NCBI GenBank assembly: GCA_964648295.1
Contig: CAZYNH010000013.1
Span: 1 to 58,668 of the forward strand
Source of the DNA: UBA4055 sp964648295
GTDB lineage: Bacteria; UBA4055
DNA: 58,668 nucleotides
Direction of reading: 5' to 3'
Shown: positions 8,211-16,834 of the stretch, piece after piece
Position numbering within the stretch: the stretch's first letter is position 1
Layout: the number at the start of each line of letters is the position of its first letter
Translations under genes and position numbers: made by a program
The notes under the pieces: model-generated
The model's input: only the letters and a program-made list of their open reading frames with translations
What the model was told of the DNA's origin: nothing
Database searches by the model: none

Positions 8211-9539
8211 ATGAAGTACACATTCAAGGGGGGATACCATCCGCCGGACGGCAAGAGTTTTTCCGAACACATGCCGATCGAGAAGATGCCCGCCCCTAAG
8301 ATCGCCGCGGTTCACCTTCACCAGCACATCGGAGCGCCTTCAAAGGCGATAGTCTCTGTAGGCGACGAGGTAAAGATCGGGCAGCCGCTGTCTGAACCCG
8401 GAGGGTTCGTTTCGGTACCTGTCCACGCCCCTGTATCCGGCAAGGTGAAAGCGATCGCTAAGATCACAGACGCCGCCGGGAACAAATCGGACGCGGTCGT
8501 TATTGAAAATGACGGGAAAGAGGAGATGTTCGAAGGTGTGGGAGTTAAATCTGACTATTCGAACCTTACAGCCGACGAGATAAGGAAAAAGATCGCGGCC
8601 GCAGGTATTGCCGGAATGGGCGGAGCAAGGTTCCCCGCGCATGTTAAACTTTCGCCCCCAACCGGGAAAAAGATAGATTTCGTTATTCTAAACGGCGTGG
8701 AATGTGAACCGTATCTTACAGCGGATGACCGCCTGATGCAGGAGAGCCCTGACACGATCATCGAAGGCCTGAAGATCATGATGAAGGTCGTGAGCGCTCC
8801 GGAGGGTATTATCGGAATTGAGAAGAACAAGCCTGATTCCATCAGGATCATGAAAGAAAAGACATCGTCTGAAAAGAATATAAAAGTGATCGAGCTTGAG
8901 GTAAAATACCCTCAGGGCGGTGAAAGGCAGCTTATCTACGCGGCAACGGGGAGAGAAGTACCATGCGCCTCAGGGGGCGGCCTGCCGATGGATGCCGGTG
9001 TTGTGGTTTCCAATGTGGGGACAGCGAACGCCGTTTTTGAAGCTCTAGCTCTGAATAAGCCGTATTACGAAAGAGTGGTATCGGTCACGGGCGAATCAAT
9101 AAAGAACCCGAAAAATGTTCTCGCGAGGATCGGAACGCCGACGACAGAGCTTATTGAATATGCCGGCGGAGTTAAAGAGAACATATACAAGATAATCAAC
9201 GGCGGGCCGATGATGGGTGCGGCGATGTACGCGCTAGACGCTCCGGTCCACAAGGGCACTTCAGGTATTCTGTGTTTAAGCAGAGAGAACGCCGCTGTCT
9301 ATGAGGAAAAGCCGTGCATCTCCTGCGGCAAATGCGTGAGCGTTTGTCCCATAAGGCTGCTTCCTACGGATATGCAGCTTCATGTTCAGCACGGAAAGTT
9401 CGAAGAAGCTGAAAAACTGGGGATAATGGACTGTATGGTATGCGGTACATGCGCTTATGTATGCCCGGCCAAAAGAAACCTTGTCCACTACTTCCTGATC
9501 GGCAGGGCGAAAATAGCGGAAATGAAACGGAAGAAATAA
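8211..9539 (+). CDS. rnfC: Rnf electron transport complex subunit C
   Basis: RnfC is the peripheral NADH/FMN and Fe-S subunit of the Rnf complex, which couples ferredoxin oxidation and NAD+ reduction to Na+ or H+ translocation. The start at ATG 8211 follows AAAGGAGAGGG and gives 442 residues beginning MKYTFKGGYHPPDGK. A longer frame upstream reads through promoter-like DNA and is rejected. The barrel-sandwich domain comes first, then the FMN/NADH-binding GGARFPAHVK near 137-146. Two [4Fe-4S] motifs follow: CISCGKCVSVCP (369-380) and CMVCGTCAYVCP (408-419). The protein lacks the long repetitive C-terminus of proteobacterial RnfC. It heads a six-gene operon in the order C-D-G-E-A-B. Confidence 0.97.
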   Translation: MKYTFKGGYHPPDGKSFSEHMPIEKMPAPKIAAVHLHQHIGAPSKAIVSVGDEVKIGQPLSEPGGFVSVPVHAPVSGKVKAIAKITDAAGNKSDAVVIENDGKEEMFEGVGVKSDYSNLTADEIRKKIAAAGIAGMGGARFPAHVKLSPPTGKKIDFVILNGVECEPYLTADDRLMQESPDTIIEGLKIMMKVVSAPEGIIGIEKNKPDSIRIMKEKTSSEKNIKVIELEVKYPQGGERQLIYAATGREVPCASGGGLPMDAGVVVSNVGTANAVFEALALNKPYYERVVSVTGESIKNPKNVLARIGTPTTELIEYAGGVKENIYKIINGGPMMGAAMYALDAPVHKGTSGILCLSRENAAVYEEKPCISCGKCVSVCPIRLLPTDMQLHVQHGKFEEAEKLGIMDCMVCGTCAYVCPAKRNLVHYFLIGRAKIAEMKRKK

Positions 9540-9557
9540 TTTAATTAAGGTAAACAG

Positions 9558-10568
9558 ATGGATAAAATGCTAATCGTATCGGCAAATCCGCACATAAGGG
9601 ACAAGAGCTCTGTGGCGAAGATAATGCACACGGTCAACCTGACCCTGCTGCCCGCAGTCTTCGCGGCATGGTGGTTCTTTGGTTTAAAAGCGATCGTTCT
9701 GATCCTTGTTGCCGTAGTATCCTGCGTGATAACGGAAGCCGCCATACAGAAATTCAGGAACAAGCCTGTCACGGTGTATGACGGAAGCGCTATTCTGACA
9801 GGGATACTTCTGGGGCTGAATGTTCCGGCCAACCTTCCCTGGTGGATACTCGCGCTAGGCTCATTTTTCGCCATCGCGATAGCCAAGCAGGCTTTCGGCG
9901 GCCTCGGTTTCAATATCTTCAACCCGGCTCTTATCGGAAGGGCCTTCATGGTCGCCTCATGGCCGGTTCAGATGACTTCCAACGCCTACTGGACTGTACC
10001 CGGTTCACATAGCTCCGAAACCGGAATTCAGTCAATGGACGCCGTATCTTCGGCCACCCCGCTCAACCTGGTGAAGACAGCGCTAAAGGACGGAAGCACG
10101 AAAGAAACTGTCGAAATCCTTGCGGAAAAGGGCGTGGGTTACTGGGACCTTTTTGTCGGCAATGTGTCGGGATGTATAGGTGAGACATCTTTCCTCGCAC
10201 TGCTTATTGGCGTCATAATCCTGATAATCCTCGGTTATGTAAACTGGAGAGTCCCGTTCTTCTATGTCGGCACAGTGTTCATTCTGACCTGGATAATGGG
10301 CTACGATCCGCTGTTCCACATACTTGCGGGCGGCCTCGCTTTAGGTGCTTTCTATATGGCAACAGATATGGTCACATCGCCGATATCAGATAAAGGTAAT
10401 ATAATTTTCGCGGTAGGCCTGGGGCTTTTCACAGTGGCTATCAGGATCTGGGGCGGTTATCCTGAAGGAGTTTCGTATTCTATCCTTCTGATGAACTGCG
10501 CGGTGCCGCTTATCAATAAAATGACTGTCCCGGAGAGATTCGGGTACACAAAACCTAAGAAAGCTTAA
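9558..10568 (+). CDS. rnfD: Rnf electron transport complex subunit D
   Basis: A 336-residue integral membrane subunit that carries covalently bound FMN. The flavinylation site is the Thr in DAVSSATPLNL (Thr167), matching the S(G/S)ATPL motif of RnfD/NqrB. About eight to ten hydrophobic segments include LILVAVVSCVITEAAI and LLIGVIILIILGYVNW. Conserved GGLGFNIFNPALIGRAF lies near residue 115. It follows rnfC by 18 nt, with AAGG before the ATG. It forms part of the electron path through the membrane between RnfC and the RnfA/E core. Confidence 0.97.
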   Translation: MDKMLIVSANPHIRDKSSVAKIMHTVNLTLLPAVFAAWWFFGLKAIVLILVAVVSCVITEAAIQKFRNKPVTVYDGSAILTGILLGLNVPANLPWWILALGSFFAIAIAKQAFGGLGFNIFNPALIGRAFMVASWPVQMTSNAYWTVPGSHSSETGIQSMDAVSSATPLNLVKTALKDGSTKETVEILAEKGVGYWDLFVGNVSGCIGETSFLALLIGVIILIILGYVNWRVPFFYVGTVFILTWIMGYDPLFHILAGGLALGAFYMATDMVTSPISDKGNIIFAVGLGLFTVAIRIWGGYPEGVSYSILLMNCAVPLINKMTVPERFGYTKPKKA

Positions 10569-10580
10569 AGGAGGCGCGAA

Positions 10581-11297
10581 ATGGGTAATATTTTCAAACT
10601 GTCCGCGATCCTCTTTCTTGTGGGCGGCATAGCCGCGGGAACGCTGGCTTTCTATAACTCTTTCACAAAACCCGAGATAGAGAAGCTCAAAGCCGCGACC
10701 GAGGCTGAGGCGAGGCAGTATGTCCTGAGAGGCATGTTCCCTGAGGGATCACTGAAAGACCTCATATATGAAGAAGACGAGATCGAGATATCCGGAAGGA
10801 AAGAAAAATTCTGGAAGGTAATCGAGAAAGAGGGCGATCAGTACTACAAAGCGTTCGTGTTCCTCTCAAAAGGCCAGGGATTTTCGGGTGTTGTCGAGAC
10901 AATGGTAGGGACAGACGCAGGTTTCAGGATCAACGCGATAAAAGTATTAAAGCACACAGAAACGCCCGGTTTGGGCGCGGAATCGCAGGCAATAAAATAC
11001 GGCGAGAACGAGCCGTTCTTCGAAACATGGTTCAAGAAGAAAAACTCACTGGCCGTGGTCGTGGAAAAAGATGACGCCGCTTCGGCAGACAGGGTTCAGT
11101 CGCTGACCGGCGCCACAATAACTACAAGAGCGATCTGCAAGAGCATAAACGCATACGCGGCGGCGGTAAAGAAACAGATGGACGACAGGCCTCCTGTAAT
11201 ATATGTCAATCCGGAGGATGTCATCTCTGTAGAGGAGATATTGAAAAAACATAAGGAAGAGGAAGAAGCCAAATCCGCGGAAGGAGGGCATAAATGA
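10581..11297 (+). CDS. rnfG: Rnf electron transport complex subunit G
   Basis: RnfG is a membrane-anchored periplasmic flavoprotein. This 238-residue protein has one N-terminal TM helix (ILFLVGGIAAGTLAFYNSF). Its FMN-binding domain includes HTETPGLGAESQ and the flavinylation motif SLTGATITTRA, with Thr179 as the expected FMN attachment residue. A highly charged C-terminal tail (EILKKHKEEEEAKSAEGG) extends beyond the domain. GGAGG precedes the start and the 3' end overlaps rnfE by 4 nt. Flavinylation would need an ApbE-type transferase, which is not in this window. Confidence 0.96.
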   Translation: MGNIFKLSAILFLVGGIAAGTLAFYNSFTKPEIEKLKAATEAEARQYVLRGMFPEGSLKDLIYEEDEIEISGRKEKFWKVIEKEGDQYYKAFVFLSKGQGFSGVVETMVGTDAGFRINAIKVLKHTETPGLGAESQAIKYGENEPFFETWFKKKNSLAVVVEKDDAASADRVQSLTGATITTRAICKSINAYAAAVKKQMDDRPPVIYVNPEDVISVEEILKKHKEEEEAKSAEGGHK

Positions 11298-11917
11298 GCA
11301 CAATGAAAAATCTGACAAAAGGTTTCTTTAAGGAGAACCCGGTACTCGTTCTTGCTCTGGGACTCTGTCCGTCCCTCGCCGTGACGACTTCTATCGAGAA
11401 CGGATTAGGCATGGGGCTGGCAGCCACGGCGGTCCTTGTCGGGTCCAGCACGATAATCTCGCTGCTTAAGAAATACATTCCCGGCAGTGTGCGTATCCCG
11501 ATATTCATCGTGATCATAGCCACTTTCGTTACAATGATCGATCTTACACTCCAGGCTTTTATCCCCGCTCTGAGCAGATCGCTGGGGCTGTTCATACCTT
11601 TAATCGTTGTGAACTGCATAATACTGGGGAGAGCCGAGGCTTATGCCTCCAAGAACTCTGTGTTCGATTCGATAATTGACGCCGTGGGTATGGGTATCGG
11701 ATTCACTATAGCCCTGCTTCTGATAAGCGCCGTGAGGGAATTCGCGGGAACTGGATCCCTTCTGGGATATCCGCTGTTCCAGCTCATGGGCATCGGCGGA
11801 TTCCAGGGATCAATCATGATGATACTCCCCCCCGGAGGATTCCTCACAATGGGTCTTATCCTCGCTTTTATGCAGTGGAACAGACTTAGAAAAAAAGCTA
11901 AAGAAGGAGGCAGATAA
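11294..11917 (+). CDS. rnfE: Rnf electron transport complex subunit E
   Basis: A 207-residue, six-helix membrane subunit of the RnfA/RnfE pair that forms the central ion- and electron-conducting core. It shows the family features PVLVLALGLCPSLAVTTS near residue 15 and FIPLIVVNCIILGRAEAYAS near residue 100. The Cys residues in these two segments are the ones that coordinate the intramembrane Fe-S cluster together with RnfA. It overlaps rnfG by 4 nt and rnfA by 1 nt (TAATG), so the stoichiometry is probably maintained by translational coupling. Confidence 0.96.
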   Translation: MSTMKNLTKGFFKENPVLVLALGLCPSLAVTTSIENGLGMGLAATAVLVGSSTIISLLKKYIPGSVRIPIFIVIIATFVTMIDLTLQAFIPALSRSLGLFIPLIVVNCIILGRAEAYASKNSVFDSIIDAVGMGIGFTIALLLISAVREFAGTGSLLGYPLFQLMGIGGFQGSIMMILPPGGFLTMGLILAFMQWNRLRKKAKEGGR

Positions 11918-12522
11918 TGGATTTCTCTCATCTTGTGGTTATCGCAGTATCCTCCATTTTCATCAATAACTTCGTGCTGGGCAGGTTTCTGGGTATATGT
12001 CCGTTCGTAGGTGTTTCAAAGAAACTGGACAGCGCTTTGGGAATGGGTATGGCGGTGATCTTCGTGATGACCCTTGCCTCGATAGCTACATACATCGTTC
12101 AGAAAATGGTGCTTGAACCATTCGGCATTGAATATCTTCAGACTATCGCGTTCATCCTGGTGATAGCTTCCCTGGTCCAGTTCATAGAAATGTTCATGAA
12201 GAAGAATATGCCTTCGCTTTATTCCGCGCTGGGTATCTTTCTGCCTCTTATAACGACCAACTGCGCCGTTCTCGGTGTGGCTATCCTGAATATAGACGCG
12301 TCATGGGCGGACGGGACAAAATACAATTTCATTGAAAGTACATGGAACGGATTTACGGCGGGGATAGGGTTCACCCTGGCGCTCGTTCTTATGGCCGGGA
12401 TCAGGGAAAGGCTTGAGCTGGCTGATATTCCTGAAAGCATGAAGGGATTGCCGATAGCTTTCGTTACTTCTGCTCTGATCGCTATGGCTTTCCTGGGATT
12501 CTCAGGCATGTCAATAATGTAA
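11917..12522 (+). CDS. rnfA: Rnf electron transport complex subunit A
   Basis: A 201-residue, six-helix membrane subunit paralogous to RnfE with opposite topology. It shows INNFVLGRFLGICPFVGVSK near residues 18-37 and FLPLITTNCAVLGVAIL near residue 108, with the Cys pair expected to bind the membrane-embedded Fe-S cluster. The ATG overlaps the rnfE stop by one base and follows AGGAGG. Together with RnfE it forms the ion-translocating core. Confidence 0.97.
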   Translation: MDFSHLVVIAVSSIFINNFVLGRFLGICPFVGVSKKLDSALGMGMAVIFVMTLASIATYIVQKMVLEPFGIEYLQTIAFILVIASLVQFIEMFMKKNMPSLYSALGIFLPLITTNCAVLGVAILNIDASWADGTKYNFIESTWNGFTAGIGFTLALVLMAGIRERLELADIPESMKGLPIAFVTSALIAMAFLGFSGMSIM

Positions 12523-12543
12523 AACTACCGGGGATTAAAAAAA

Positions 12544-13476
12544 ATGGAAATGACTCAGATATTAACGGCTTTTCTCTCAATTGGTCTTATCGGCGCGCTG
12601 CTCGGAGCTGTCCTGGCATACGCGTCAAAGGTTTTTTATGTGGCTGTGGACCCGAAAGTCGAAAAGATCAGCGGGATACTTCCGCAGGCCAACTGCGGAG
12701 CGTGCGGTTATCCCGGATGTTCCGGGTACGCAGACGCGATCGTATCAAAGGGCGCGCCTATAAACCTCTGTTCGCCGGGCGGCGCGGCAGTGCTTGACGC
12801 CGTGGCCGCGATAATGGGAATGACGGCGACGGCTTCCGCTCCAATGGTCGCTTACTGCGCCTGCAACGGCACAAAAGAGAACGCGAAGAACAGGTTCGAG
12901 TATTACGGCCCGGCGGTCTGTTCGAGCGCCGTCTTTGTTTCGGGCGGGCACAAAGCCTGTGATTACGGGTGTCTCGGATTCGGGGAGTGCGTTGAGGCGT
13001 GTCCTTTTGACGCCATGGGAATGGGTGATAACGGCCTTCCGTATGTAATTGACGAAAAATGCGTCGGGTGCGGAGCGTGCGTGAGAGCTTGTCCGAAAGG
13101 CATCATGAAACTGATGCCCAAAGGTGCTTCGGTTTATCTTGCGTGCAGCTCAAAAGCGAAAGGAAAGGAAGTGACGGACGCCTGCTCGGTAGGATGTATA
13201 GGCTGCAAGATATGTTCTCTGCCTAAAACTACTCCCTCAGGCGCGATAAAGATGGACGGCGACCTTCCCGTGATGAATTATGATATAGAGGATACATTTA
13301 CAGGCGCGAAGTTCAAATGCCCGAAAGGATGTTTTACAGACAAGTCCGATAGGAATAAAACAGATGAACAGATAAAAGCTGAAAAAGAGGTTTTTAAGGC
13401 TGAGGAGGCGAAAGCGGCCGAGGCGGCAAAAAAAGCGGCGCTCGAAAAAGCGGAGGCGGCTAAAGCGGCTCAGTAA
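12544..13476 (+). CDS. rnfB: Rnf electron transport complex subunit B
   Basis: RnfB accepts electrons from reduced ferredoxin. The 310-residue protein has an N-terminal TM helix and then an Fe-S domain with CGACGYPGC (C51, C54, C59) and C76. Two ferredoxin-type clusters follow (CLGFGECVEACP and CVGCGACVRACP, about 143-185), along with extra Cys-rich segments such as CSVGCIGCKICSLP. The last 40 residues are almost all Ala, Lys and Glu. This low-complexity charged tail is seen in some other RnfB proteins. It is the last gene of the operon and is followed by a strong terminator. Confidence 0.97.
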   Translation: MEMTQILTAFLSIGLIGALLGAVLAYASKVFYVAVDPKVEKISGILPQANCGACGYPGCSGYADAIVSKGAPINLCSPGGAAVLDAVAAIMGMTATASAPMVAYCACNGTKENAKNRFEYYGPAVCSSAVFVSGGHKACDYGCLGFGECVEACPFDAMGMGDNGLPYVIDEKCVGCGACVRACPKGIMKLMPKGASVYLACSSKAKGKEVTDACSVGCIGCKICSLPKTTPSGAIKMDGDLPVMNYDIEDTFTGAKFKCPKGCFTDKSDRNKTDEQIKAEKEVFKAEEAKAAEAAKKAALEKAEAAKAAQ

Positions 13477-13488
13477 TATGAGGTAATG

Positions 13489-13514
13489 AAAAAGGCGGTT
13501 TTTCCGCCTTTTTT
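13489..13514. terminator. Bidirectional rho-independent terminator
   Basis: AAAAAGGCGG (13489-13498), a TTTTT loop and CCGCCTTTTTT (13504-13514) form a GC-rich stem with flanking A and T tracts. It ends the rnf transcript and, read on the other strand, the convergent ispG-thioredoxin transcript, whose last stop codon begins at its edge. Confidence 0.9.
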
Positions 13515-13989
13515 ATTTAACAAGGTTTTTCAGGTGTTCAACATAAACCGCCGCTCCGCCCTGGACATATCCCGTCCGGGCTATTTCTTCACCCTTACCG
13601 TTTAACAGAATGACGGTAGGAAAACCCCTGACACCGTATTTTCTGAGCACGCCTTCGTTATACCTCTTTACATCATCGGGGAGGACCTTCTTTTTCGGAA
13701 AATCGATCTCCACCAGAACCAGAGCGGATGAAGAATATTCCGCGAAGGCAGGCATCGTGAAGACCTCGTCTCTTAGCCTGAAGCACCAGCTGCACCAGTC
13801 CGAGCCTGTAAAATTAACAAGTACGGACCTGTTCTCTTTTCCGGCCGTCTCTACAGCCTGTTCGATGTTGCTTATCCATGAGATCTCAGGAATCCTGATT
13901 TTTTCCGGCCTTTCTTTTGCGCCGTCTTCTTTTTTTCCGCATCCCGCGAGTATGAACAGGACAGCCGCCAGCAGCATGATCTTTTTCAT
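13513..13989 (-). CDS. Thioredoxin-like lipoprotein
   Basis: A 158-residue exported thiol-disulfide protein. MKKIMLLAAVLFILAGC is a lipoprotein signal with lipobox Cys17. The thioredoxin-fold domain has GSDWCSWCFRL (C66/C69), where the redox CXXC is CSWC, and the cis-Pro loop GVRGFPTVILL. This is the thioredoxin_7/DUF255-like group often found as periplasmic disulfide reductases. It is the last gene of the rodZ-ispG operon, 10 nt after the preceding lipoprotein gene. A role in periplasmic redox repair is inferred; the partner is unknown. Confidence 0.88.
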   Translation of the reverse strand: MKKIMLLAAVLFILAGCGKKEDGAKERPEKIRIPEISWISNIEQAVETAGKENRSVLVNFTGSDWCSWCFRLRDEVFTMPAFAEYSSSALVLVEIDFPKKKVLPDDVKRYNEGVLRKYGVRGFPTVILLNGKGEEIARTGYVQGGAAVYVEHLKNLVK

Positions 13990-13999
13990 TTCACAACCT

Positions 14000-14713
14000 C
14001 TAATTTAATTTACATTTTTTTAATTCAGCGTTGAAAGATGCTCCATTCACCGATCCCGCAATTTTTATGATCCCGAGGTCTGTGTAATAGAGATACAGGT
14101 CGTAATACGGTTTACCGGACATAAAAGCCGTCTGATATTTTACATTACGCGTCTTTATGCAGTTAAGAGTCGAGTCAGTTATGATCCTGACTGAGTTCCC
14201 GGAAAAGACCGGAAGTTCAGCTATATGGAATTCTTCTGCGGAGACAGCGGAAACGAAACCCTCTTCATCTGAAAAAAGGATGCCGGCGTAAGGGTTAAAA
14301 TGATCAGCTGTCGCTGCCGGAGATGATAACATTTCGGTATTCCCGAACGGGAAATGGGATTCCGACCTGTCCCTTTTTTCATTTCCGAAGTGTAAAAGCC
14401 GGTCGCTTTCATACTCAAGCAGTCTGACCCACACAGTGTCTCCTGTGAGCTGTTCCGGAGTAAGCGCAATGTCTTTATACTGATAAAGTGATTTAACAGT
14501 GACCCCGTCAATGTTGTAGGGGTAAAAGTCAAAAACCTCCGCCGAATCCGAAAAATTACCATATCCTCCGCTTACTGAATATATCCACCTGTTTCCTGTT
14601 TTTAACGGGAGTTTACCGACATAAATATCGTCGAATTCTCCGTCTGAACCGGGTACGCACGATACCGCAGTCAAAAGCGCGGCGAAAAGTGCGGTAAATC
14701 TAAATATCTTCAT
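14000..14713 (-). CDS. Lipoprotein of unknown function
   Basis: A 237-residue protein with a lipoprotein signal (FTALFAALLTAVSC, Cys at about residue 19). The mature part is predicted mostly beta and starts with KLPLKTGNRWIYSVSGGYG. I have seen this type of opening in hypothetical secreted proteins of Bacteroidota-like bacteria, but I assign no family. No catalytic motif is evident. It overlaps the 3' end of ispG by 14 nt and precedes the thioredoxin-like gene, so the two lipoproteins are co-transcribed. Confidence 0.75.
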   Translation of the reverse strand: MKIFRFTALFAALLTAVSCVPGSDGEFDDIYVGKLPLKTGNRWIYSVSGGYGNFSDSAEVFDFYPYNIDGVTVKSLYQYKDIALTPEQLTGDTVWVRLLEYESDRLLHFGNEKRDRSESHFPFGNTEMLSSPAATADHFNPYAGILFSDEEGFVSAVSAEEFHIAELPVFSGNSVRIITDSTLNCIKTRNVKYQTAFMSGKPYYDLYLYYTDLGIIKIAGSVNGASFNAELKKCKLN

Positions 14714-15779
14714 CGTTTTCCGGTAAACGGGTTATCTCGTCAATAAGCACTTCCATGACATCAGCTTCAGGTATTTTGCGGATAATTCTGCCTTTTCTGA
14801 AAAGAAGGAATTCTCCTATTCCTCCCGCGATCCCCAGGTCAGCCTCTCTGGCCTCTCCGGGTCCGTTCACCGCGCACCCCATGACCGCCAGATCTATACG
14901 CCTGTCGAATTTTATCTTATCGAGTTCCGCTTCAAGGCTGTTGACCAGCTTTTCAAGGTTAACTTTTGTCCTTCCGCAAGTCGGACAGGAAATTAAATTA
15001 ACTCCGTTTATTTTGTGCCCGAGAGACCTCAGTATTATTCTGGCGGCTTTAACTTCCGCTGTCACATCACCCGTCAGCGACACTCTGATTGTATCACCTA
15101 TGCCCTCGTATAAAAGTATGCCCAGCCCTACAGACGATTTTATTGAACCGGAAAAAATATTACCTGCCTCAGTTACGCCCAGATGAAGGGGGTAATCATA
15201 AATTGAGCTGATCTTTTTGTATGATTCGATCATAAGAGGCACATCGGAGGACTTAAGGGATAGAACGAGGTCTGTGAAATTCTCATCTTCGCAGTAGCTG
15301 ACATATCTCTGCATGCTCTCCACCATGCCGTCAGCGGTCACCCTGTCATATTTTTTTAAAATATCTTTTTCCAGTGAACCCGAGTTGACACCGATCCTGA
15401 CGGGTATGCGGGCTTTCCTGCAGGCTTTTAAGACTTCAACGGTCTTTTCCTTCCCGCCGATGTTGCCGGGATTTATCCTTATTTTGTCTATTCCGTTCTC
15501 AACAGCCAGCAGGGCAAGCTCATGATCGAAGTGGATATCTCCGATCAGAGGTATGTGAATGTGTTTTTTGATCTCAGATACTGCTTCTGCGGACTTTTTG
15601 TCCGGTATGGTTACCCTCACTATGTCGCATCCGGCGTTCTCAAGGCTGAGGATCTGCTTAACTGTCGGCTCTGTGTCTTCGGTTAAGGTATTTGTCATCG
15701 ACTGAACCGCGACAGGCTTTCCTCCTCCGATCGTTACCCCGCCTATCCTGACCTCTCTCGTGATCTTTCTTTTCATCAT
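14700..15779 (-). CDS. ispG: 4-hydroxy-3-methylbut-2-enyl diphosphate synthase
   Basis: IspG (GcpE) converts MEcPP to HMBPP in the non-mevalonate isoprenoid pathway using a [4Fe-4S] cluster. The 359-residue protein is the short bacterial form, a TIM barrel plus Fe-S domain. Signatures are PVAVQSMTNTLTEDT at the N-terminus, NPGNIGG near residue 102, and the cluster ligands C265 and C268 (SCPTCGRTK) and C302 (VMGCAVNGPGEAREAD). The following Glu also belongs to the active site. ATGATG overlaps the upstream RodZ-like stop by 4 nt. IspG supplies undecaprenyl phosphate precursors, so proximity to glycan genes is functionally sensible though perhaps incidental. Confidence 0.97.
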   Translation of the reverse strand: MMKRKITREVRIGGVTIGGGKPVAVQSMTNTLTEDTEPTVKQILSLENAGCDIVRVTIPDKKSAEAVSEIKKHIHIPLIGDIHFDHELALLAVENGIDKIRINPGNIGGKEKTVEVLKACRKARIPVRIGVNSGSLEKDILKKYDRVTADGMVESMQRYVSYCEDENFTDLVLSLKSSDVPLMIESYKKISSIYDYPLHLGVTEAGNIFSGSIKSSVGLGILLYEGIGDTIRVSLTGDVTAEVKAARIILRSLGHKINGVNLISCPTCGRTKVNLEKLVNSLEAELDKIKFDRRIDLAVMGCAVNGPGEAREADLGIAGGIGEFLLFRKGRIIRKIPEADVMEVLIDEITRLPENDEDI

Positions 15780-16609
15780 TCAAGTCCGTATGTGTTAAAC
15801 AGATATTCTCCAATTCTTTCGGATCTTTTTATCCTGTCCGCGCCGGAATGGGTCGCCCTGATGAACGAGCTTGCGTTTTTCTGGTATTCAAGATCATGAA
15901 GAACCTTTACATCGTTCAGCTCTAGTGCTACCGAATTGCTCTTTCCCAGCTTAGCCTCTATAACATTCTCAGCTCTCAGGTTTATAGCCTGTCCGGGCAT
16001 CAGAATAGTTTCTTTAACTTTCAGCGTGTCCGTAAAATAGCATATATAGCAGGAATCGCGGGCCGATATTTTTAAAATGAACGGTTCAGGTTTGTCGTCG
16101 TCGAGCATGATAGAGTCTTTAACATTAATGCTTATCCTGTCGTCCGGATCGCCCTCTATTGTGATTATTTTGACCATGGACTCGCTTCTTTCGCTTTTTT
16201 CACCCGCGTTCATCATGACATAAATGTGCCTCGTGAAAAGAAAAATGAAGAAAAGAAGCGCAAGTACAAGCATGAACGCCCGTCGAACATACAGGAATAG
16301 AAGCAGTTTTTTGAACCGTTTCTGAATTATATGTTCCGAAGTATGACCGTTGTTCTTTTCAGACAAAAGCTCCACTATCGCGTCGCTTTTTTCGGGATCC
16401 TTCTCTTCTTCCGGGAGGTCGGTCTTTAAAAATCCGGCGTATTTTTTTAAAAAAAGGCTGTAGTAAGAGTCAGGGATCTCTGTACCGGATGAATTCTCGA
16501 GCGCGTTGATGTAATCCTCTCTGATCCTGGTCATCCTCGACACCTGAGAAACGGAAAGTCCGAGCTCCTCTCTTTTATTCTTCAGGATATTTCCGGTCTC
16601 TTCTTTCAA
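15776..16609 (-). CDS. RodZ-like HTH membrane protein
   Basis: A cytoskeleton-associated shape factor candidate. The 277 residues comprise an N-terminal HTH of the RodZ/Xre type (ILKNKREELGLSVSQVSRMT), a charged linker, one TM helix (FMLVLALLFFIFLFTRHIYV, about residues 110-130) and a periplasmic beta domain like DUF4115. I choose the TTG at 16609, preceded by GGGGAAAAG, because a strong promoter lies at 16641-16669. An ATG at 16675 would lie upstream of that promoter's -10 box. RodZ normally links MreB to peptidoglycan synthesis. No mreB is in this window. The rodZ-ispG adjacency is seen in other bacteria. Confidence 0.85.
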   Translation of the reverse strand: MKEETGNILKNKREELGLSVSQVSRMTRIREDYINALENSSGTEIPDSYYSLFLKKYAGFLKTDLPEEEKDPEKSDAIVELLSEKNNGHTSEHIIQKRFKKLLLFLYVRRAFMLVLALLFFIFLFTRHIYVMMNAGEKSERSESMVKIITIEGDPDDRISINVKDSIMLDDDKPEPFILKISARDSCYICYFTDTLKVKETILMPGQAINLRAENVIEAKLGKSNSVALELNDVKVLHDLEYQKNASSFIRATHSGADRIKRSERIGEYLFNTYGLE

Positions 16610-16640
16610 CTTTTCCCCGTTGATTGTGTATATATGCGGG

Positions 16641-16669
16641 AATATAAGCAGATGAAAGTGTTTTGTCAA
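16641..16669 (-). promoter_or_regulatory. Sigma70-like promoter for rodZ-ispG operon
   Basis: On the minus strand TTGACA (16669-16664), a 17-nt spacer and TATATT (16646-16641), about 32 nt upstream of the TTG start. It fixes the gene's start downstream of 16641. Confidence 0.75.
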
Positions 16670-16722
16670 AAACAAGAGGGGGAAATGAACTAAAATTCAC
16701 ATTACATGTATAAGCAGTATTT

Positions 16723-16738
16723 TTACAGAAAACTGTAA
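16723..16738. repeat. Short inverted repeat TTACAG-N4-CTGTAA
   Basis: A perfect 6-bp inverted repeat lies between the two divergent promoters (16669 and 16760). It is a plausible operator for a dimeric regulator, but short palindromes in AT-rich intergenic DNA are common. The remaining intergenic sequence 16610-16834 shows no gene. Confidence 0.3.
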
Positions 16739-16759
16739 GAAAAATGACATAGTAAGAAC

Positions 16760-16788
16760 TTGACAATCGTATGAAAAAATCATATTTT
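16760..16788 (+). promoter_or_regulatory. Sigma70-like promoter for plus-strand polysaccharide operon
   Basis: TTGACA (16760-16765), a 17-nt spacer, then TATTTT (16783-16788). It lies 46 nt before the lipoprotein gene at 16835 and would drive the DUF4956-CotH-VTC-OPX genes and perhaps much of the downstream locus. Confidence 0.7.
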
Positions 16789-16834
16789 ATGCGACTTGAA
16801 TTCAGAATTGAAAAATGAATGAGATTTGTGCTTG

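Noticed and set aside
9545..9949. 134-residue minus-strand frame opposite rnfD
   Set aside because: It lies wholly within rnfD, has no family signature and reads like a reverse-strand shadow of a membrane-protein gene.
16610..16675. Longer RodZ-like start at ATG 16675
   Set aside because: It would begin upstream of the -10 box of the TTGACA-17-TATATT promoter, and the added residues do not match the family; TTG 16609 fits better.
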